64,000 nucleotides of DNA from Haemophilus parainfluenzae (GCF_014931275.1 NZ_CP063110.1:627501-691500), one strand, 5' to 3'. Positions 24,911-38,829 are shown, counted from the stretch's first letter. The notes: a model not told the origin generated them from the letters alone. A program made the numbers and translations.

Positions 24911-24943
24911 AAAGCCAATGGTTTATACCATTGGCTTTTTTCT
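24911..24943 (+). terminator. Terminator of the S10 operon
   Basis: AAAGCCAATGG and CCATTGGCTTTTTT form an 11-bp stem with a 6-nt loop and a T tract, 18 nt past rpsQ. Confidence 0.9.
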
Positions 24944-25016
24944 TTCTAAGACTTGCTAAAAAATAATGAAAATTTGACCGCACTTTAAACACTCTGATTT
25001 AAGTATAAAATTTTGA

Positions 25017-25045
25017 TTGCGTTTCTAGCTTGATTTTGGTAAACT
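25017..25045 (+). promoter_or_regulatory. Promoter of the spc operon
   Basis: TTGCGT and TAAACT are separated by 17 bp, ~90 bp upstream of rplN. A terminator lies before it, so spc is a separate unit. The nearby uptake signal at 24977-24985 is the only perfect copy I find between 19.7 and 35.3 kb. Confidence 0.6.
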
Positions 25046-25128
25046 CCGCCACCTATCCGCCATATATCTTTATAAGGTATGGATAGGTTCGTCCCGCAAG
25101 GGTGTATTATTAACTTAACGGAGCATAA

Positions 25129-25503
<375 letters not shown>

Positions 25504-25516
25504 GGAGAAGTGAGAA

Positions 25517-26702
<1,186 letters not shown>

Positions 26703-26738
26703 TATACCACTTTATTTTGGAATCGGAGAAAAAGTACA

Positions 26739-27131
26739 ATGAGTATGCAAGATCCAATCGCAGATATGTTGACTCGTATTCGTAACGGTCAAGCTGCGAA
26801 CAAAGTTGCAATCAATATGCCTTCTTCCAAGCTAAAAGTGGCAATTGCCAACGTATTAGCTGCTGAAGGTTATATCGAAAGCGTTAAAGTTTTAGAAGGT
26901 GCAAAACCTGAATTGGAAATTACTTTAAAATATTTCCAAGGCAAACCGGTTGTAGAAAGCATCCAACGTGTAAGCCGTCCTGGTCTTCGTATTTACAAAC
27001 GTAAAGACGAATTACCAAAAGTTATGGGTGGTTTAGGTGTTGCTGTAATTTCTACATCTAAAGGTGTTATGACTGACCGTGCAGCTCGTCAAGCGGGCTT
27101 AGGCGGTGAGATCATCTGTTACGTAGCTTAA
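26739..27131 (+). CDS. rpsH: 30S ribosomal protein S8
   Basis: This 130-aa 16S rRNA central-domain binder is the likely autogenous repressor of spc genes. It begins [18 protein letters not shown] and has the C-terminal [20 protein letters not shown]. Confidence 0.98.
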   Translation: MSMQDPIADMLTRIRNGQAANKVAINMPSSKLKVAIANVLAAEGYIESVKVLEGAKPELEITLKYFQGKPVVESIQRVSRPGLRIYKRKDELPKVMGGLGVAVISTSKGVMTDRAARQAGLGGEIICYVA

Positions 27132-27146
27132 TAGAGGGGTAGGAAA

Positions 27147-27680
27147 ATGTCTCGTGTTGCAAAGGCACCTGTTAATATTCCTGCCGGCGTTGAAGTTAAA
27201 CTCGACGGTCAGCTATTAACAGTAAAAGGTAAAAATGGCGAGTTATCTCGCGCAATTCATAACTCAGTTGAAGTTAAACAAGATAATGGTCAATTTACTT
27301 TCACTCCACGTGAAGGTTTTGTTGGAGCGAATGCTCAATCGGGTACAGCTCGTGCATTAGTTAATGCAATGGTTATCGGTGTTACTGAAGGCTTCACTAA
27401 GAAATTACAACTAGTGGGTGTTGGTTACAGAGCTCAAGTTAAAGGCAACGTAGTTGCATTAAGCTTAGGTTTCTCTCACCCTGTGGAGCACACTTTACCA
27501 GCAGGTATTACTGCTGAATGCCCTTCACAAACGGAAATCGTTTTAAAAGGTGCTGACAAGCAGTTAATTGGTCAAGTTGCAGCAGATATTCGCGCTTATC
27601 GCCGTCCTGAACCTTATAAAGGTAAAGGTGTACGTTACTCTGATGAAGTAGTACGTATGAAAGAGGCTAAGAAGAAATAA
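27147..27680 (+). CDS. rplF: 50S ribosomal protein L6
   Basis: This 177-aa two-domain protein lies near the sarcin-ricin loop. The C-terminal signature [20 protein letters not shown] is intact. Confidence 0.98.
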   Translation: MSRVAKAPVNIPAGVEVKLDGQLLTVKGKNGELSRAIHNSVEVKQDNGQFTFTPREGFVGANAQSGTARALVNAMVIGVTEGFTKKLQLVGVGYRAQVKGNVVALSLGFSHPVEHTLPAGITAECPSQTEIVLKGADKQLIGQVAADIRAYRRPEPYKGKGVRYSDEVVRMKEAKKK

Positions 27681-27693
27681 TTAAGGTAACACT

Positions 27694-28047
27694 ATGGATA
27701 AGAAATCAGCTCGTATCCGTCGTGCAGCTCGTGCACGTCATATGATGAGAGAGCAAGGTGTAACTCGTCTAGTTATTCACCGTACTCCGCGTCATATCTA
27801 CGCACAAGTTATTGCACCAAACGGTTCAGAAGTGCTTGCCGCTGCTTCAACTGTTGAAAAAGCAATTCGTGAGCAAGTTAAATATACCGGTAATAAAGAT
27901 GCCGCAGCAGTAGTAGGTAAACTTGTTGCTGAGCGCGCATTAGCAAAAGGCGTTAAAGACGTTGCTTTTGACCGTTCCGGTTTTAAATATCATGGTCGTG
28001 TCCAAACTTTAGCGGACGCTGCACGTGAAGCTGGTCTACAGTTCTAA
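27694..28047 (+). CDS. rplR: 50S ribosomal protein L18
   Basis: This 117-aa 5S rRNA-binding protein has the basic N-terminal tail [18 protein letters not shown] and the C-terminal [20 protein letters not shown]. It lies 14 nt after rplF. Confidence 0.98.
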   Translation: MDKKSARIRRAARARHMMREQGVTRLVIHRTPRHIYAQVIAPNGSEVLAAASTVEKAIREQVKYTGNKDAAAVVGKLVAERALAKGVKDVAFDRSGFKYHGRVQTLADAAREAGLQF

Positions 28048-28055
28048 TGAGGTAA

Positions 28056-28562
<507 letters not shown>

Positions 28563-28568
28563 TTGATA

Positions 28569-28748
28569 ATGGCTAAAACTATTAAAGTAACTCAAGTTCG
28601 TAGCGCAATTGCTCGTTTACCGAAGCACAAAGCTACCTTGCGTGGCCTTGGTCTTCGCCATATGCACCATACTGTTGAGTTAATCGATACTCCGGCAGTA
28701 CGTGGTATGATTAACCAAGTTTCATACATGGTTAAAGTGGAGGAGTAA
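28569..28748 (+). CDS. rpmD: 50S ribosomal protein L30
   Basis: This 59-aa protein reads [18 protein letters not shown] and onwards. The ATG at 28569 is chosen over an upstream in-frame start at 28563, since it gives the family N-terminus. It lies 6 nt after rpsE and 4 nt before rplO. Confidence 0.97.
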   Translation: MAKTIKVTQVRSAIARLPKHKATLRGLGLRHMHHTVELIDTPAVRGMINQVSYMVKVEE

Positions 28749-28752
28749 GAGA

Positions 28753-29187
28753 ATGCGTTTAAATACTCTATCTCCGGCTGAAGGTGCTAAGCATAGTGCA
28801 AAACGCCTTGGTCGTGGTATTGGTTCAGGTTTAGGAAAAACTGGTGGTCGTGGTCATAAAGGTCAAAAATCTCGTACTGGCGGCGGTGTTCGTCGTGGTT
28901 TCGAGGGTGGTCAAATGCCATTATACCGTCGTTTACCAAAATTTGGTTTCACTTCAATGAAATCAGCTGTAACTGCTGAAGTTCGTTTAAACGAATTAAC
29001 AAAAGTTGAAGGAAATGTTGTCACTTTAGAAGCATTAAAAGCTGCAAACATTTTAACTAAAGATATTCAATTCGCTAAAGTTATCTTAGCTGGTGAAGTG
29101 AAGTCTGCAGTTACTGTACGTGGTTTACGTGTAACTAAAGGTGCAAAAGCAGCAATCGAAGCTGCTGGCGGTTCAGTTGAGGAATAA
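28753..29187 (+). CDS. rplO: 50S ribosomal protein L15
   Basis: This 144-aa protein has a Gly/Arg-rich extended N-terminus ([20 protein letters not shown], 20-39) that threads into 23S rRNA. It lies 7 nt before secY. Confidence 0.98.
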   Translation: MRLNTLSPAEGAKHSAKRLGRGIGSGLGKTGGRGHKGQKSRTGGGVRRGFEGGQMPLYRRLPKFGFTSMKSAVTAEVRLNELTKVEGNVVTLEALKAANILTKDIQFAKVILAGEVKSAVTVRGLRVTKGAKAAIEAAGGSVEE

Positions 29188-29194
29188 TTAGCAA

Positions 29195-30520
29195 ATGGCT
29201 AAACAACCAGGTTATCAAAGCAGAAGTACTAATAGTGGTACTGGTGAACTAAAAAGCAGATTGCTTTTTGTATTAGGTGCACTTATCGTTTATCGTATTG
29301 GTTCTTTTATTCCGCTTCCTGGTATTGATGCCGCCGTGTTAGCTCAATTAGTTGAACAACAAAAAGGCACCATCATTGATATGTTAAACATGTTCTCTGG
29401 TGGTGCATTGAGCCGAGCATCAATTTTAGCATTAGGTATTATGCCGTATATCTCGGCATCTATCGTGATGCAATTGCTTGCTACGGTTTCACCTGCTTTA
29501 GCAGAATTGAAGAAAGAAGGCGCAGCAGGACAAAGAAAAATCACCAAGTATACTCGTTATGCAACGGTGGTTTTTGCTACTATCCAAGCTATCGCAATTT
29601 CTACCGGTTTACCGAATATGTTGCCACAGTTAGTGCCAAATATCGGTTTTACTTTTTACTTCACTGCAGTAGTGAGTCTTGTGACCGGAACCATGTTCTT
29701 AATGTGGTTAGGTGAGCAAATTACTGAAAGAGGTATTGGTAACGGTATCTCAATTCTTGTTTTTGGTGGTATTGTTGCAGGGTTGCCACATGCAATCATC
29801 GAAACAGTTGAGCAAGCTCGTCAAGGACAAATGCATCCTTTAGTTCTTCTACTAATCGCTGCTATTGTTTTTGCAGTAACTTATTTTGTTGTCTTCGTAG
29901 AACGTGGACAACGTAGAATTCGTGTTGAATATGCTAAGCGTCAACAAGGACGTCAAATTTTAGGTGGTCATTCAACTCACTTACCATTAAAAGTTAATAT
30001 GGCAAACGTGATGCCAGCAATTTTTGCTTCAAGCATTATTTTATTCCCAGCTACATTGACACAATGGTTTGGTCAGAATGATAAGTTTGAGTGGTTAAAT
30101 GACTTATCAATGTTGTTGAATCCTGGACAACCTTTATATCTTCTTGTTTATGCGGTAGCGATTATTTTCTTCAGTTTCTTCTACACTGCAATGCAATATA
30201 ATCCACGTGATACAGCAGATAATCTAAAAAAATCTGGTGCATTTATCCCAGGAATTAGACCAGGTGAACAAACATCACGTTACATTGATAAAGTAATGAC
30301 TCGTTTAACATTAATTGGCGGTCTTTATGTAACGTTCGTATGTTTAGTCCCTTACATTATGACATCAGCATGGGATGTTAAATTCTACTTCGGTGGTACT
30401 TCCTTATTAATCGTTGTTGTTGTAATTATGGATTTTATCGTGCAAGTTCAGAGTCACTTAATGTCGTCTCAATATGAATCTGCGTTAAAAAAAGCAAACC
30501 TTAAAGGTTTTGGACAGTAA
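29195..30520 (+). CDS. secY: Preprotein translocase channel subunit SecY
   Basis: This 441-aa inner-membrane protein with ten hydrophobic helices forms the protein-conducting channel with SecE and SecG. The N-terminal helix and plug ([15 protein letters not shown]), the [16 protein letters not shown] segment and the cytoplasmic loop YYNP-type sequence [20 protein letters not shown] are characteristic. It lies inside the spc operon as in E. coli. Confidence 0.98.
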   Translation: MAKQPGYQSRSTNSGTGELKSRLLFVLGALIVYRIGSFIPLPGIDAAVLAQLVEQQKGTIIDMLNMFSGGALSRASILALGIMPYISASIVMQLLATVSPALAELKKEGAAGQRKITKYTRYATVVFATIQAIAISTGLPNMLPQLVPNIGFTFYFTAVVSLVTGTMFLMWLGEQITERGIGNGISILVFGGIVAGLPHAIIETVEQARQGQMHPLVLLLIAAIVFAVTYFVVFVERGQRRIRVEYAKRQQGRQILGGHSTHLPLKVNMANVMPAIFASSIILFPATLTQWFGQNDKFEWLNDLSMLLNPGQPLYLLVYAVAIIFFSFFYTAMQYNPRDTADNLKKSGAFIPGIRPGEQTSRYIDKVMTRLTLIGGLYVTFVCLVPYIMTSAWDVKFYFGGTSLLIVVVVIMDFIVQVQSHLMSSQYESALKKANLKGFGQ

Positions 30521-30548
30521 TTGTTCATTTAAGTAAAAAGGATAAGCA

Positions 30549-30662
30549 ATGAAAGTTCGTGCTTCCGTTAAGAAGATGTGTCGTAACTGTAAAATTGTTA
30601 AACGTGAAGGTGTTGTTCGCGTATTATGCAGCGACCCTAAACATAAACAACGTCAAGGTTAA
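30549..30662 (+). CDS. rpmJ: 50S ribosomal protein L36 (zinc form)
   Basis: This 37-aa protein is translated directly from 30549 and is too short for most gene finders. It begins [20 protein letters not shown]. The zinc ligands Cys11, Cys14, Cys27 and His32 are all present. It lies 28 nt after secY. Confidence 0.96.
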
Positions 30663-30687
30663 TTAACATTTCTTCTTGCAAAGAACC

Positions 30688-30713
30688 GGTTGAGTAGTTA
30701 TACTACTCAACTC
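30688..30713 (+). other. Hairpin between rpmJ and the alpha operon
   Basis: GTTGAGTAG pairs with CTACTCAAC around a 5-nt loop. It has no clear T tract, so it may be a weak terminator or an RNA-processing site between spc and alpha genes. Confidence 0.5.
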
Positions 30714-30727
30714 ATTTATGTCCTTGG

Positions 30728-30840
30728 TATTCTGTTTGAGTATCCTGAAAACGGGCTTTTCAAGATCAGAATGCCAAATTAGTTAAAATAATAGGAGTGC
30801 ATAGTGGCCCGTATTGCAGGCATTAACATTCCTGATCACA
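30728..30840 (+). promoter_or_regulatory. Alpha operon ribosome-binding pseudoknot (S4 repressor target)
   Basis: The stretch TTTGAGTATCCTGAAAACGG, followed by GCTTTTCA and then AGGAGTGCATAGTGGCCCGT at the rpsM start, is nearly the E. coli alpha-operon element. In that RNA the segments form a nested pseudoknot over the rpsM start; S4 binds and traps the ribosome. The GTG start is kept as in E. coli. Confidence 0.85.
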
Positions 30841-31160
30841 AACACGCTGTAATCGCTTTAACTGCAATTTACGGTATCGGTAAAACTCGTTCTAAAAGCA
30901 TTTGTGCTGCAGCGGGTATTGCTGAAGATGTTAAGATCAGCGAATTGTCTGAAGAGCAGATTGACAAACTGCGTGACGAAGTTGGTAAATTTACCGTTGA
31001 AGGTGACTTACGTCGTGAAGTAACACTAAACATCAAACGTCTTTTAGACTTAGGTTGTTACCGTGGTTTACGTCATCGTCGTAGTTTACCGGTACGTGGT
31101 CAACGTACTAAAACTAATGCGCGTACCCGTAAGGGTCCACGTAAGCCGATCAAAAAATAG
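30804..31160 (+). CDS. rpsM: 30S ribosomal protein S13
   Basis: This 118-aa small-subunit head protein contacts tRNAs and L5. It starts with GTG inside the S4-bound pseudoknot. The motifs [20 protein letters not shown] and [20 protein letters not shown] are typical. It is first gene of the alpha operon. Confidence 0.98.
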   Translation: MARIAGINIPDHKHAVIALTAIYGIGKTRSKSICAAAGIAEDVKISELSEEQIDKLRDEVGKFTVEGDLRREVTLNIKRLLDLGCYRGLRHRRSLPVRGQRTKTNARTRKGPRKPIKK

Positions 31161-31173
31161 TCGGGGTAAATAA

Positions 31174-31566
<393 letters not shown>

Positions 31567-31595
31567 TGGCGTAATAGGATAGTTGGAGAAAGAAA

Positions 31596-32216
31596 ATGGC
31601 AAGATATTTGGGCCCTAAACTCAAGCTCAGCCGTCGTGAAGGCACTGATTTATTCCTTAAATCAGGTGTGCGTGCGATTGATTCAAAATGTAAAATTGAT
31701 ACAGCACCAGGTCAACACGGTGCTCGTAAACCGCGTTTGTCTGACTATGGTAGTCAATTACGTGAAAAACAAAAAGTTCGTCGTATCTATGGTATTTTAG
31801 AACGTCAATTCCGTAACTACTATAAAGAAGCAAACCGTTTAAAAGGTAATACTGGTGAAAACTTACTAGTATTATTAGAAGGTAGATTGGATAACGTTGT
31901 TTATCGCATGGGATTTGCTGCAACTCGCGCAGAAGCTCGCCAATTAGTGAGCCACAAAGCGATTGTCGTAAATGGTCGTGTTGTAAATATCCCATCTTTC
32001 CAAGTTTCTGTAAATGATGTTGTTGCTGTTCGTGAGAAATCTAAAAAACAAGCACGTATTAAAGCATCATTAGAATTAGCAGAACAAAGAGAAAAACCAA
32101 CTTGGTTAGAAGTTGATTCTGCGAAAATGGAAGGTGTGTTCAAACGTGTTCCTGAACGTTCTGATTTATCAGCAGACATTAACGAACATCTGATCGTTGA
32201 GCTTTACTCTAAATAA
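31596..32216 (+). CDS. rpsD: 30S ribosomal protein S4
   Basis: This 206-aa assembly initiator is the autogenous repressor of this operon and carries an S4 RNA-binding domain ([20 protein letters not shown] near 97-116). The N-terminal zinc cysteines of some bacteria are absent, as in E. coli. It begins [19 protein letters not shown]. Confidence 0.98.
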   Translation: MARYLGPKLKLSRREGTDLFLKSGVRAIDSKCKIDTAPGQHGARKPRLSDYGSQLREKQKVRRIYGILERQFRNYYKEANRLKGNTGENLLVLLEGRLDNVVYRMGFAATRAEARQLVSHKAIVVNGRVVNIPSFQVSVNDVVAVREKSKKQARIKASLELAEQREKPTWLEVDSAKMEGVFKRVPERSDLSADINEHLIVELYSK

Positions 32217-32247
32217 TAGTTAAGCTTAAAAGCAAAGAGAGGATAAA

Positions 32248-33237
32248 ATGCAGGGTTCTGTTACAGAATTTTTAAAACCACGCTTAGTAGATATCGAGCA
32301 AATTAGCTCTACTCATGCTAAGGTGATCTTAGAACCGTTAGAGCGTGGCTTTGGTCATACTCTAGGGAATGCATTACGTCGTATCCTTCTGTCTTCAATG
32401 CCAGGTTGTGCTGTAACTGAAGTAGAAATTGATGGCGTACTGCACGAATATAGTAGTAAAGAAGGTGTTCAGGAAGATATTCTTGAAGTTCTTTTAAACC
32501 TTAAAGGTCTAGCGGTTAAAGTACAGAATAAAGATGATGTTATTCTGACATTAAATAAATCTGGAATTGGCCCTGTTGTTGCAGCTGATATCACCCATGA
32601 CGGTGATGTTGAGATTGTTAATCCATCACATGTAATCTGTCACTTAACAGACGAAAACGCATCTATTAATATGCGTATTCGTGTTCAACGTGGTAGAGGT
32701 TATGTACCTGCATCTGCTCGTACTCATTCACAAAATGAAGATCGTCCAATTGGTCGTTTATTAGTAGATGCTTGTTATAGCCCGGTTGACCGTATTGCTT
32801 ACAATGTTGAAGCAGCACGTGTTGAACAACGTACTGACTTAGATAAACTAGTTATCGAGTTAGAAACTAATGGGACTATTGATCCGGAAGAAGCAATTCG
32901 TCGTGCAGCAACAATTTTAGCAGAGCAACTCGATGCATTCGTTGATTTGCGTGATGTTCGTCAACCTGAAGTCAAGGAAGAAAAACCGGAATTCGATCCG
33001 ATTTTATTACGTCCTGTTGATGACTTAGAGTTGACAGTTCGTTCTGCTAACTGTTTGAAAGCAGAAACAATTCACTATATCGGTGACTTAGTACAACGTA
33101 CAGAAGTTGAGTTATTAAAAACGCCTAATCTTGGTAAGAAATCGCTTACTGAAATTAAAGACGTTCTCGCTTCACGTGGCTTGTCACTTGGTATGCGCCT
33201 TGAGAATTGGCCACCAGCAAGTATTGCTGAAGACTAG
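32248..33237 (+). CDS. rpoA: RNA polymerase alpha subunit
   Basis: This 329-aa protein has an N-terminal assembly domain ([20 protein letters not shown], 31-50) and a linked C-terminal domain (about 250-329). The C-terminal domain has the residues that contact UP elements and CRP ([16 protein letters not shown]). The length equals E. coli alpha. Confidence 0.99.
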   Translation: MQGSVTEFLKPRLVDIEQISSTHAKVILEPLERGFGHTLGNALRRILLSSMPGCAVTEVEIDGVLHEYSSKEGVQEDILEVLLNLKGLAVKVQNKDDVILTLNKSGIGPVVAADITHDGDVEIVNPSHVICHLTDENASINMRIRVQRGRGYVPASARTHSQNEDRPIGRLLVDACYSPVDRIAYNVEAARVEQRTDLDKLVIELETNGTIDPEEAIRRAATILAEQLDAFVDLRDVRQPEVKEEKPEFDPILLRPVDDLELTVRSANCLKAETIHYIGDLVQRTEVELLKTPNLGKKSLTEIKDVLASRGLSLGMRLENWPPASIAED

Positions 33238-33253
33238 TTTGGTCATAGGTTAA

Positions 33254-33661
<408 letters not shown>

Positions 33662-33678
33662 TAATTTGTTATAAAATA

Positions 33679-33712
33679 AAAAGGCTCACTGATGTGAGCC
33701 TTTTTTATATCT
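33679..33712. terminator. Terminator of the alpha operon and of rluA
   Basis: AAGGCTCAC-TGAT-GTGAGCCTTTTTT forms a 9-bp stem, with A and T tails for both directions, between convergent genes. Confidence 0.9.
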
Positions 33713-33719
33713 TGTTTTC

Positions 33720-34379
33720 CTAAAATTCAGCTTTAGCTCTGAATGTCATTTTTTCACCTGTGATAGGGTGCGTAATCGTAAGTTCTTCTGCATGTAAGCA
33801 TAAGCGAGGTGACATTGATTTAGCTTGTGGGTGAGAATAAAACTTGTCCCCTAAAATGGGATGTCCAAGCGCGAGCATATGTAAACGAAGTTGATGCGAA
33901 CGTCCTGTGATTGGAGTCAGTTTCACTCGAGTACAGTTAGTCGGTAATCTTTCTAAAACTTCATAAAAAGTGACCGCTCTTTTGCCAAATACAAAATCAA
34001 TGCGTTGGCGCGGGCGATTTTCCCAATCACAAATCATGGGAAGATTAATTTCCCCATTATCTCGTTCTAAGTGTCCCCATACTAAAGCTTGATAATATTT
34101 CTTTGGCTCACGTTCACGGAATTGACGTTTCAACTCTTTATCTGCCGCTTTACTTAATGCAAATAGAATAATCCCACTTGTGGCCATATCTAAACGATGT
34201 GCAGGTTCACAAAATCCAAATTTCTCTTTTACCCGACTCATTGCACTATCGTAGTATTCAGGTTGATTGCCAGGAACTGAAAGTAAACCGCTTGGCTTGT
34301 TTACCACGCAGATATGATTATCTTGATAGATAATATCTAAATAGGGTTCTAAAGGGGGATGGTATTCAATAAGCGCCAT
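33720..34379 (-). CDS. rluA: Dual-specificity pseudouridine synthase RluA
   Basis: This 219-aa enzyme makes pseudouridine in 23S rRNA (746) and in tRNA position 32 in relatives. The catalytic motif HRLDMATSG (Asp near 64), the GRSHQLRLHM motif (about 166-175) and the absence of an S4 domain fit RluA rather than RluC/D. It starts one base after the rapA stop on the same strand, as in E. coli, so the two are co-transcribed. Confidence 0.93.
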   Translation of the reverse strand: MALIEYHPPLEPYLDIIYQDNHICVVNKPSGLLSVPGNQPEYYDSAMSRVKEKFGFCEPAHRLDMATSGIILFALSKAADKELKRQFREREPKKYYQALVWGHLERDNGEINLPMICDWENRPRQRIDFVFGKRAVTFYEVLERLPTNCTRVKLTPITGRSHQLRLHMLALGHPILGDKFYSHPQAKSMSPRLCLHAEELTITHPITGEKMTFRAKAEF

Positions 34380-34380
34380 A

Positions 34381-37143
34381 TTATTCCTTGTTTGTCACTA
34401 TTACTCGAAGGCTATCTAATCGCCAGCTTGCTTTACTTAACTCTTCCAGAGAAAGCACGCGTTGTTTTTCTAATGCATCAATTTCCGCCTGGCGAATATT
34501 TTTATTTACTGCTTTCAAGGCTATAAGTCGATTGAGCTCTGTACTCAATGTTTGATCTGCTAATTTACTGGTTTCTCGAATTTGAGCTTGTGCGATTTCA
34601 GTTATTTTGTGATCGCCTAGTTTAATTAATTGCTCAATATTTGGACGAGCTATTTTGACCATTTTATTCGCAATGTCTTTACCTAGCGGCTTAAGTTTAT
34701 TTTGCAATGTGTCAAAATTAACTTGTCCGGCGAGATCGTTTCCTTTGCTATCTAGTAATAATCGAACTGGTGTAGGCGGAAGAAAGCGATTCAGTTGCAA
34801 ACCTTTTGGTGATTGGCTTTCAATCATATAAATCAATTCAACCAACAGAGTGCCAGCAGGCAGCTGTTTATTGATTAATAATGCCATTGCTGCTTTGCCA
34901 ATGTTACCAGAAGCGATTAAATCAATGCCTTGGCGTATCATTGGATGATCCCAGGTAAGAAATTCTAATTCCTCACGAGCAAGGGCAAGTTGTCGGTCAA
35001 AGGTTACTGTAACACCTTCTTCTTTTAATCCTGGAAAATCAGGAACAAGCATGGTGCCCGTTGGTGTGATAACAATGCTGTTTTCACCTAAGTCATCTTG
35101 TTCTACACCAATAATATCAAATAAATTCAGTGCAAAATCGATTAATTGTGGCGAATTATCTGTTTGAGCAATTTCTGACGCAAGTCGTTGTGCCTTTTCT
35201 CCACCATTAGAATTTAATTCTAACAAACGATCACGGCCTTTCTCTAAGGCTAAGCGCAATGCTTTTGCTTGTTTTTGCGTTTGGAGAATGAGTTGCTCAA
35301 AATCCGCTTTATTTTCTGACCGCACTTTTAGTAACGATTCATATTGTTCAAACAGTGTCATTCCGATAGGGCAAGTTTGTTCAAAGGCATTTAAACCTTC
35401 ATGATACCAACGAGCTAAATCTTGCTGCGCAGAGTTTGCGAGGCAAGGTACATAAATTTGTACATCTCGCATTTGCCCGATACGATCTAAACGGCCAATA
35501 CATTGCTCAAGTAAGTCAGGATTTTCTGGTAAATCGAAGAGTACGAGATGACAAGCAAATTGGAAGTTTCTGCCTTCAGAACCAATGCTTGAACTCAGTA
35601 AAACTTGTGCGCCATTATCGGTATCGGCAAAATAAGCCGCTGCACGATCTCGTTCAATGATTGACATTCTTTCATGGAAAACAGCACTGCGAATGGCTTC
35701 TTTTTCTCGTAAAATTTGCTCAAGTTGAATTGCTGTTTGTGCAGTTTTACAAATGACTAAGATTTTTTCATTTCGGTGTGATTTTAGAAAATCAATTAAC
35801 CAATGAATTTTTTCGTCTACTTCAGCCGCATCAATCGTTATTTGATGGTAAACCCGATGCGGGAAACCTTTCACCCCTTGGCGTGTATTGCGAAATAAAA
35901 TACGGCTTGTACCGTGTCGATCAATGAGATTTTGAATGAGTTCTTGTCGCGCAGTTTGCTTCTCATCATCATTATGACAGGCTAAAGATTTAAATAATGG
36001 TTCGACATCCTGCTCATTGAGTAAATCAGAAATATGATTTTTTTCGACCGCACTTAGCGGCTTCTCAGAGAGTAAAGATTGCACGGCATCCGCAACAGGT
36101 TGATAATTTTCCTGTTCCTTCAAGAACGCCTGGTAATCATAAAAACGCTCAGGATCAAGTAAGCGTAAGCGTGCAAAATGGCTTTCCAAACCTAGTTGTT
36201 CAGGTGTTGCGGTGAGTAATAAAACGGATGGAATAGCGTTCGCTAATTGTTCCACCAATAAATAAGCGGCACTCGGCGCATTTTCTGACCAAGCCAAATG
36301 ATGCGCTTCATCGACAATTAAACAGTCAAATTCAGCTTCAATGGCTTGTTGTACGCGATGAGGATGTGCTTTCAACCAATCTAATGCACAAATAATTAAG
36401 CTTTCCGTGCTAAATGGATTGATGGCTTGTTCGGCAAAATCTTCACAACGTTCTTCATCAAATAATGAAAAATGTAAATTAAAACGACGAAGCATTTCTA
36501 CAAGCCATTGATGCTGCAAGGTTTCCGGTACAATAATTAATACACGTTGTACTTTTTCAGCAAAAAGCTGGTTTTGCAAAATCATCCCAGCTTCAATGGT
36601 TTTACCTAACCCTACTTCATCCGCTAAGAGCACGCGAGGATTGATACGATTTCCTACCTCTTGCGCAATATGAAGCTGATGAGGAATTAATCCTGCACGA
36701 TTGCCTCGTAAGCCACGCAAAGGCGATTGAAATTGAGCTTGTTGATGCAGAAGTGTTTGATAGCGCAACACAAAATGTTCACTACGATCAATCTGTGATG
36801 AAAAGAGGCGATCTTTCGCTTGGCTAAAAGAAATTATCGGAGAAAGTTCTTTTTCATTGACGATAATGTCTTCGCCTTGCGCATTTTTGACCAAATAAAA
36901 TAAGAGACCATTCATTTCTTGAACATCAAGGACTTCACCTTGCCAACCTGTTTGGTGATGAAGTTGTTCACCTTTATTCAATGCAATTCGGGTTAATGGT
37001 GCTTGCGCCACCGCATAAATTCGGGTTTCATCTGTGGCAGGAAAGTGAAGGGTAACCGAGCGAAAATCTAAGGCTGTAATCATCCCTAATCCGAGGTTAT
37101 TTTCGGTTTCACTAATCCAACGTTGACCGATTGCAAATGACAT
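34381..37143 (-). CDS. rapA: RNA polymerase-associated protein RapA
   Basis: This 920-aa Swi2/Snf2 ATPase recycles RNA polymerase after termination. It has tandem Tudor-like N-terminal segments (1-~105), helicase motif [18 protein letters not shown] (near 175), the DEAH box (VDEAHH near 280), [13 protein letters not shown], and a C-terminal helicase domain with [11 protein letters not shown] and [11 protein letters not shown]. The second of two adjacent ATG codons (37143) has better spacing to the GAGGAAG site than the first (37146). Two uptake signals lie inside it (near 35319 and 36048). It is divergent from pnuC. Confidence 0.96.
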   Translation of the reverse strand: MSFAIGQRWISETENNLGLGMITALDFRSVTLHFPATDETRIYAVAQAPLTRIALNKGEQLHHQTGWQGEVLDVQEMNGLLFYLVKNAQGEDIIVNEKELSPIISFSQAKDRLFSSQIDRSEHFVLRYQTLLHQQAQFQSPLRGLRGNRAGLIPHQLHIAQEVGNRINPRVLLADEVGLGKTIEAGMILQNQLFAEKVQRVLIIVPETLQHQWLVEMLRRFNLHFSLFDEERCEDFAEQAINPFSTESLIICALDWLKAHPHRVQQAIEAEFDCLIVDEAHHLAWSENAPSAAYLLVEQLANAIPSVLLLTATPEQLGLESHFARLRLLDPERFYDYQAFLKEQENYQPVADAVQSLLSEKPLSAVEKNHISDLLNEQDVEPLFKSLACHNDDEKQTARQELIQNLIDRHGTSRILFRNTRQGVKGFPHRVYHQITIDAAEVDEKIHWLIDFLKSHRNEKILVICKTAQTAIQLEQILREKEAIRSAVFHERMSIIERDRAAAYFADTDNGAQVLLSSSIGSEGRNFQFACHLVLFDLPENPDLLEQCIGRLDRIGQMRDVQIYVPCLANSAQQDLARWYHEGLNAFEQTCPIGMTLFEQYESLLKVRSENKADFEQLILQTQKQAKALRLALEKGRDRLLELNSNGGEKAQRLASEIAQTDNSPQLIDFALNLFDIIGVEQDDLGENSIVITPTGTMLVPDFPGLKEEGVTVTFDRQLALAREELEFLTWDHPMIRQGIDLIASGNIGKAAMALLINKQLPAGTLLVELIYMIESQSPKGLQLNRFLPPTPVRLLLDSKGNDLAGQVNFDTLQNKLKPLGKDIANKMVKIARPNIEQLIKLGDHKITEIAQAQIRETSKLADQTLSTELNRLIALKAVNKNIRQAEIDALEKQRVLSLEELSKASWRLDSLRVIVTNKE

Positions 37144-37238
37144 CATCTTCCTCTTAATGAATCTCTTAAAATGGGGCGATATTGTAGTCTGATTATAAGG
37201 GAATGCAAGGCGAAGGCGAGTAAAAGCATGAAAAATAA

Positions 37239-37258
37239 AGTGTGATTTTTCTCACAAT
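37239..37258. promoter_or_regulatory. CRP-binding site between rapA and pnuC
   Basis: It is a perfect TGTGA-N6-TCACA dyad (37241-37245 and 37252-37256). For pnuC a class II start near 37290 would use only a weak TAAGCT -10. For rapA a good leftward TATAAT (37197-37192) puts the same site at about -62. Which gene it serves cannot be settled by sequence. Confidence 0.7.
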
Positions 37259-37342
37259 AATTAAATTAAATATCACCTAAGCTTTACTTTAAAAAAGTGC
37301 AGTGTAAAAATGGCATACTTTTTCATAAAACAGGAGTGTTCC

Positions 37343-38026
37343 ATGAATTGGACAGAACGACTTAAAGAAGAATTTTTATCAGGTTGGAAACCTTTTGAAG
37401 TGGCATGGGTAGTTATTTTCCTTGCTGCACAAATTATTGCTTATGTTCTTATGCCGGATAGCCCATTAGGCATGATTTCGGGTATCGCAGGTATTCTCTG
37501 TGTAGTATTTGTGAGTAAAGGAAAAATTAGTAACTATTTCTTTGGGCTTATTTTTGCTTATACCTATTTTTATGTCTCCTGGGGAAGCAATTTTCTTGGT
37601 GAAATGAATACGGCGCTCTATGTATATATCCCATCACAATTTATCGGGTATTTCATGTGGAAACAAAACATGCAAAACGATAATGGTGGTGAAAGTGTGA
37701 TAGCCAAAGCCTTAACACCGAAAGGTTGGGCAATTTTGCTTGTGAGTGTTGCGATTGGCACCCTCTGTTTTGTACAGGCTTTAAAAGCAGCGGGTGGGAG
37801 TTCTACAACGCTAGATGGTTTAACCACAATTATCACTGTAGCGGCGCAATTATTAATGATTTTACGTTATCGTGAGCAATGGTTATTATGGATTGTCTTA
37901 AATGTGCTTTCCATTTTGCTTTGGCAAGGGCAGCCAGCGATGTATTTAATGTATAGTGCTTACTTACTTAACTCATTGTATGGTTATTACAACTGGACGA
38001 AACTCGTCAAAGTGGAAAGCCACTAA
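37343..38026 (+). CDS. pnuC: Nicotinamide riboside transporter PnuC
   Basis: This is a 227-aa inner-membrane protein with about seven hydrophobic helices. The motifs SWGSNFLGEMNTALYVYIPS and QFIGYFMWKQNM are typical of PnuC. It imports nicotinamide riboside, the only usable NAD precursor form for Haemophilus after periplasmic breakdown by e(P4) and related phosphatases. The ATG at 37343 is chosen over 37310 because CAGGAGTGTTCC precedes it. Confidence 0.93.
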   Translation: MNWTERLKEEFLSGWKPFEVAWVVIFLAAQIIAYVLMPDSPLGMISGIAGILCVVFVSKGKISNYFFGLIFAYTYFYVSWGSNFLGEMNTALYVYIPSQFIGYFMWKQNMQNDNGGESVIAKALTPKGWAILLVSVAIGTLCFVQALKAAGGSSTTLDGLTTIITVAAQLLMILRYREQWLLWIVLNVLSILLWQGQPAMYLMYSAYLLNSLYGYYNWTKLVKVESH

Positions 38027-38038
38027 TCAGATCAATAA

Positions 38039-38060
38039 AAAAGGGCATAGTAATATGCCC
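38039..38060. terminator. Terminator between pnuC and trmN6
   Basis: AAGGGCATA-GTAA-TATGCCCTT forms a 9-bp stem with A-rich and weakly T-rich flanks, between convergent genes. Confidence 0.7.
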
Positions 38061-38759
38061 TTACATTTTTAAATAAAATGCCTTCGTCAATGCAATAAAT
38101 GCTTCGGTGTATTGATTGTTTTCGTTATAAATCACTAAGCTATCTTTTACCTGTGGTACATGCTCTCGGCTAAACGTGAGTAACATTCGTTGTGGATCTT
38201 TCCCTGTTTTTGTAATGACATCTGTCTGCTTAATACAATAAAGTGCGGTTGAATTTATCAATGTTTTTCCCGCCTCATAAGGCAAGACAAAACTGATTTT
38301 TCCTTTTTCGGATAAACAACTCGCCGCCCAATTTAACCAATCTAAATGGCTTTGTTGAACATAACGGGCAAGCGCACGCTCATCATTTTTACATTCCACA
38401 CCTTGCGCAAAATAAGGCGGATTAGCCACAATTAAATCAAATTGATGTGCTGTTTGTAGGCAATAGGTTTGCACATCTTGGCGTGTTAAATGAAGGCGAT
38501 TGTGCCATGGCGAAGCCTGGAAGTTTTCTTGTGCTTGTTGTGCTGCAAGGGGATCAAGTTCAACGGCTTCAATTTGGCAATGCTCATGACTTCGTTGGGC
38601 AAGCATTAGTGCAATCAAGCCTGTGCCAGTTCCCATATCAAGAATACGCTGACAATCAGACACATCTGCCCAAGCACCCAGTAAAATGCCATCTGTGCCG
38701 ACTTTCATTGCACAATGTTGTTGATTAATATGGAATTGTTTGAAGGTAAAGCTGCTCAT
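38061..38759 (-). CDS. trmN6: tRNA1(Val) (adenine-37-N6)-methyltransferase
   Basis: This 232-aa protein (YfiC family) has the SAM loop ILDMGTGTGLIALML (about 39-53) and the N6-adenine catalytic motif VANPPYF (about 112-118). The N-terminal FKQFHINQQHCAMKVGTDGI is specific to this family. It is divergent from srmB with a 70-bp gap, as in E. coli. Confidence 0.93.
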   Translation of the reverse strand: MSSFTFKQFHINQQHCAMKVGTDGILLGAWADVSDCQRILDMGTGTGLIALMLAQRSHEHCQIEAVELDPLAAQQAQENFQASPWHNRLHLTRQDVQTYCLQTAHQFDLIVANPPYFAQGVECKNDERALARYVQQSHLDWLNWAASCLSEKGKISFVLPYEAGKTLINSTALYCIKQTDVITKTGKDPQRMLLTFSREHVPQVKDSLVIYNENNQYTEAFIALTKAFYLKM

Positions 38760-38777
38760 AAAATCTTGCGGAAAATG

Positions 38778-38797
38778 ACCGCACTTTCAGGTATAAT
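38778..38797 (+). promoter_or_regulatory. srmB -10 element with an uptake signal just upstream
   Basis: A perfect TATAAT (38792-38797) lies 33 bp before srmB. The uptake signal ACCGCACTT (38778-38786) fills the spacer, and no good -35 is seen. Confidence 0.5.
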
Positions 38798-38829
38798 CAG
38801 CCCCAATTTTAACAAATTAATGCAAAATA

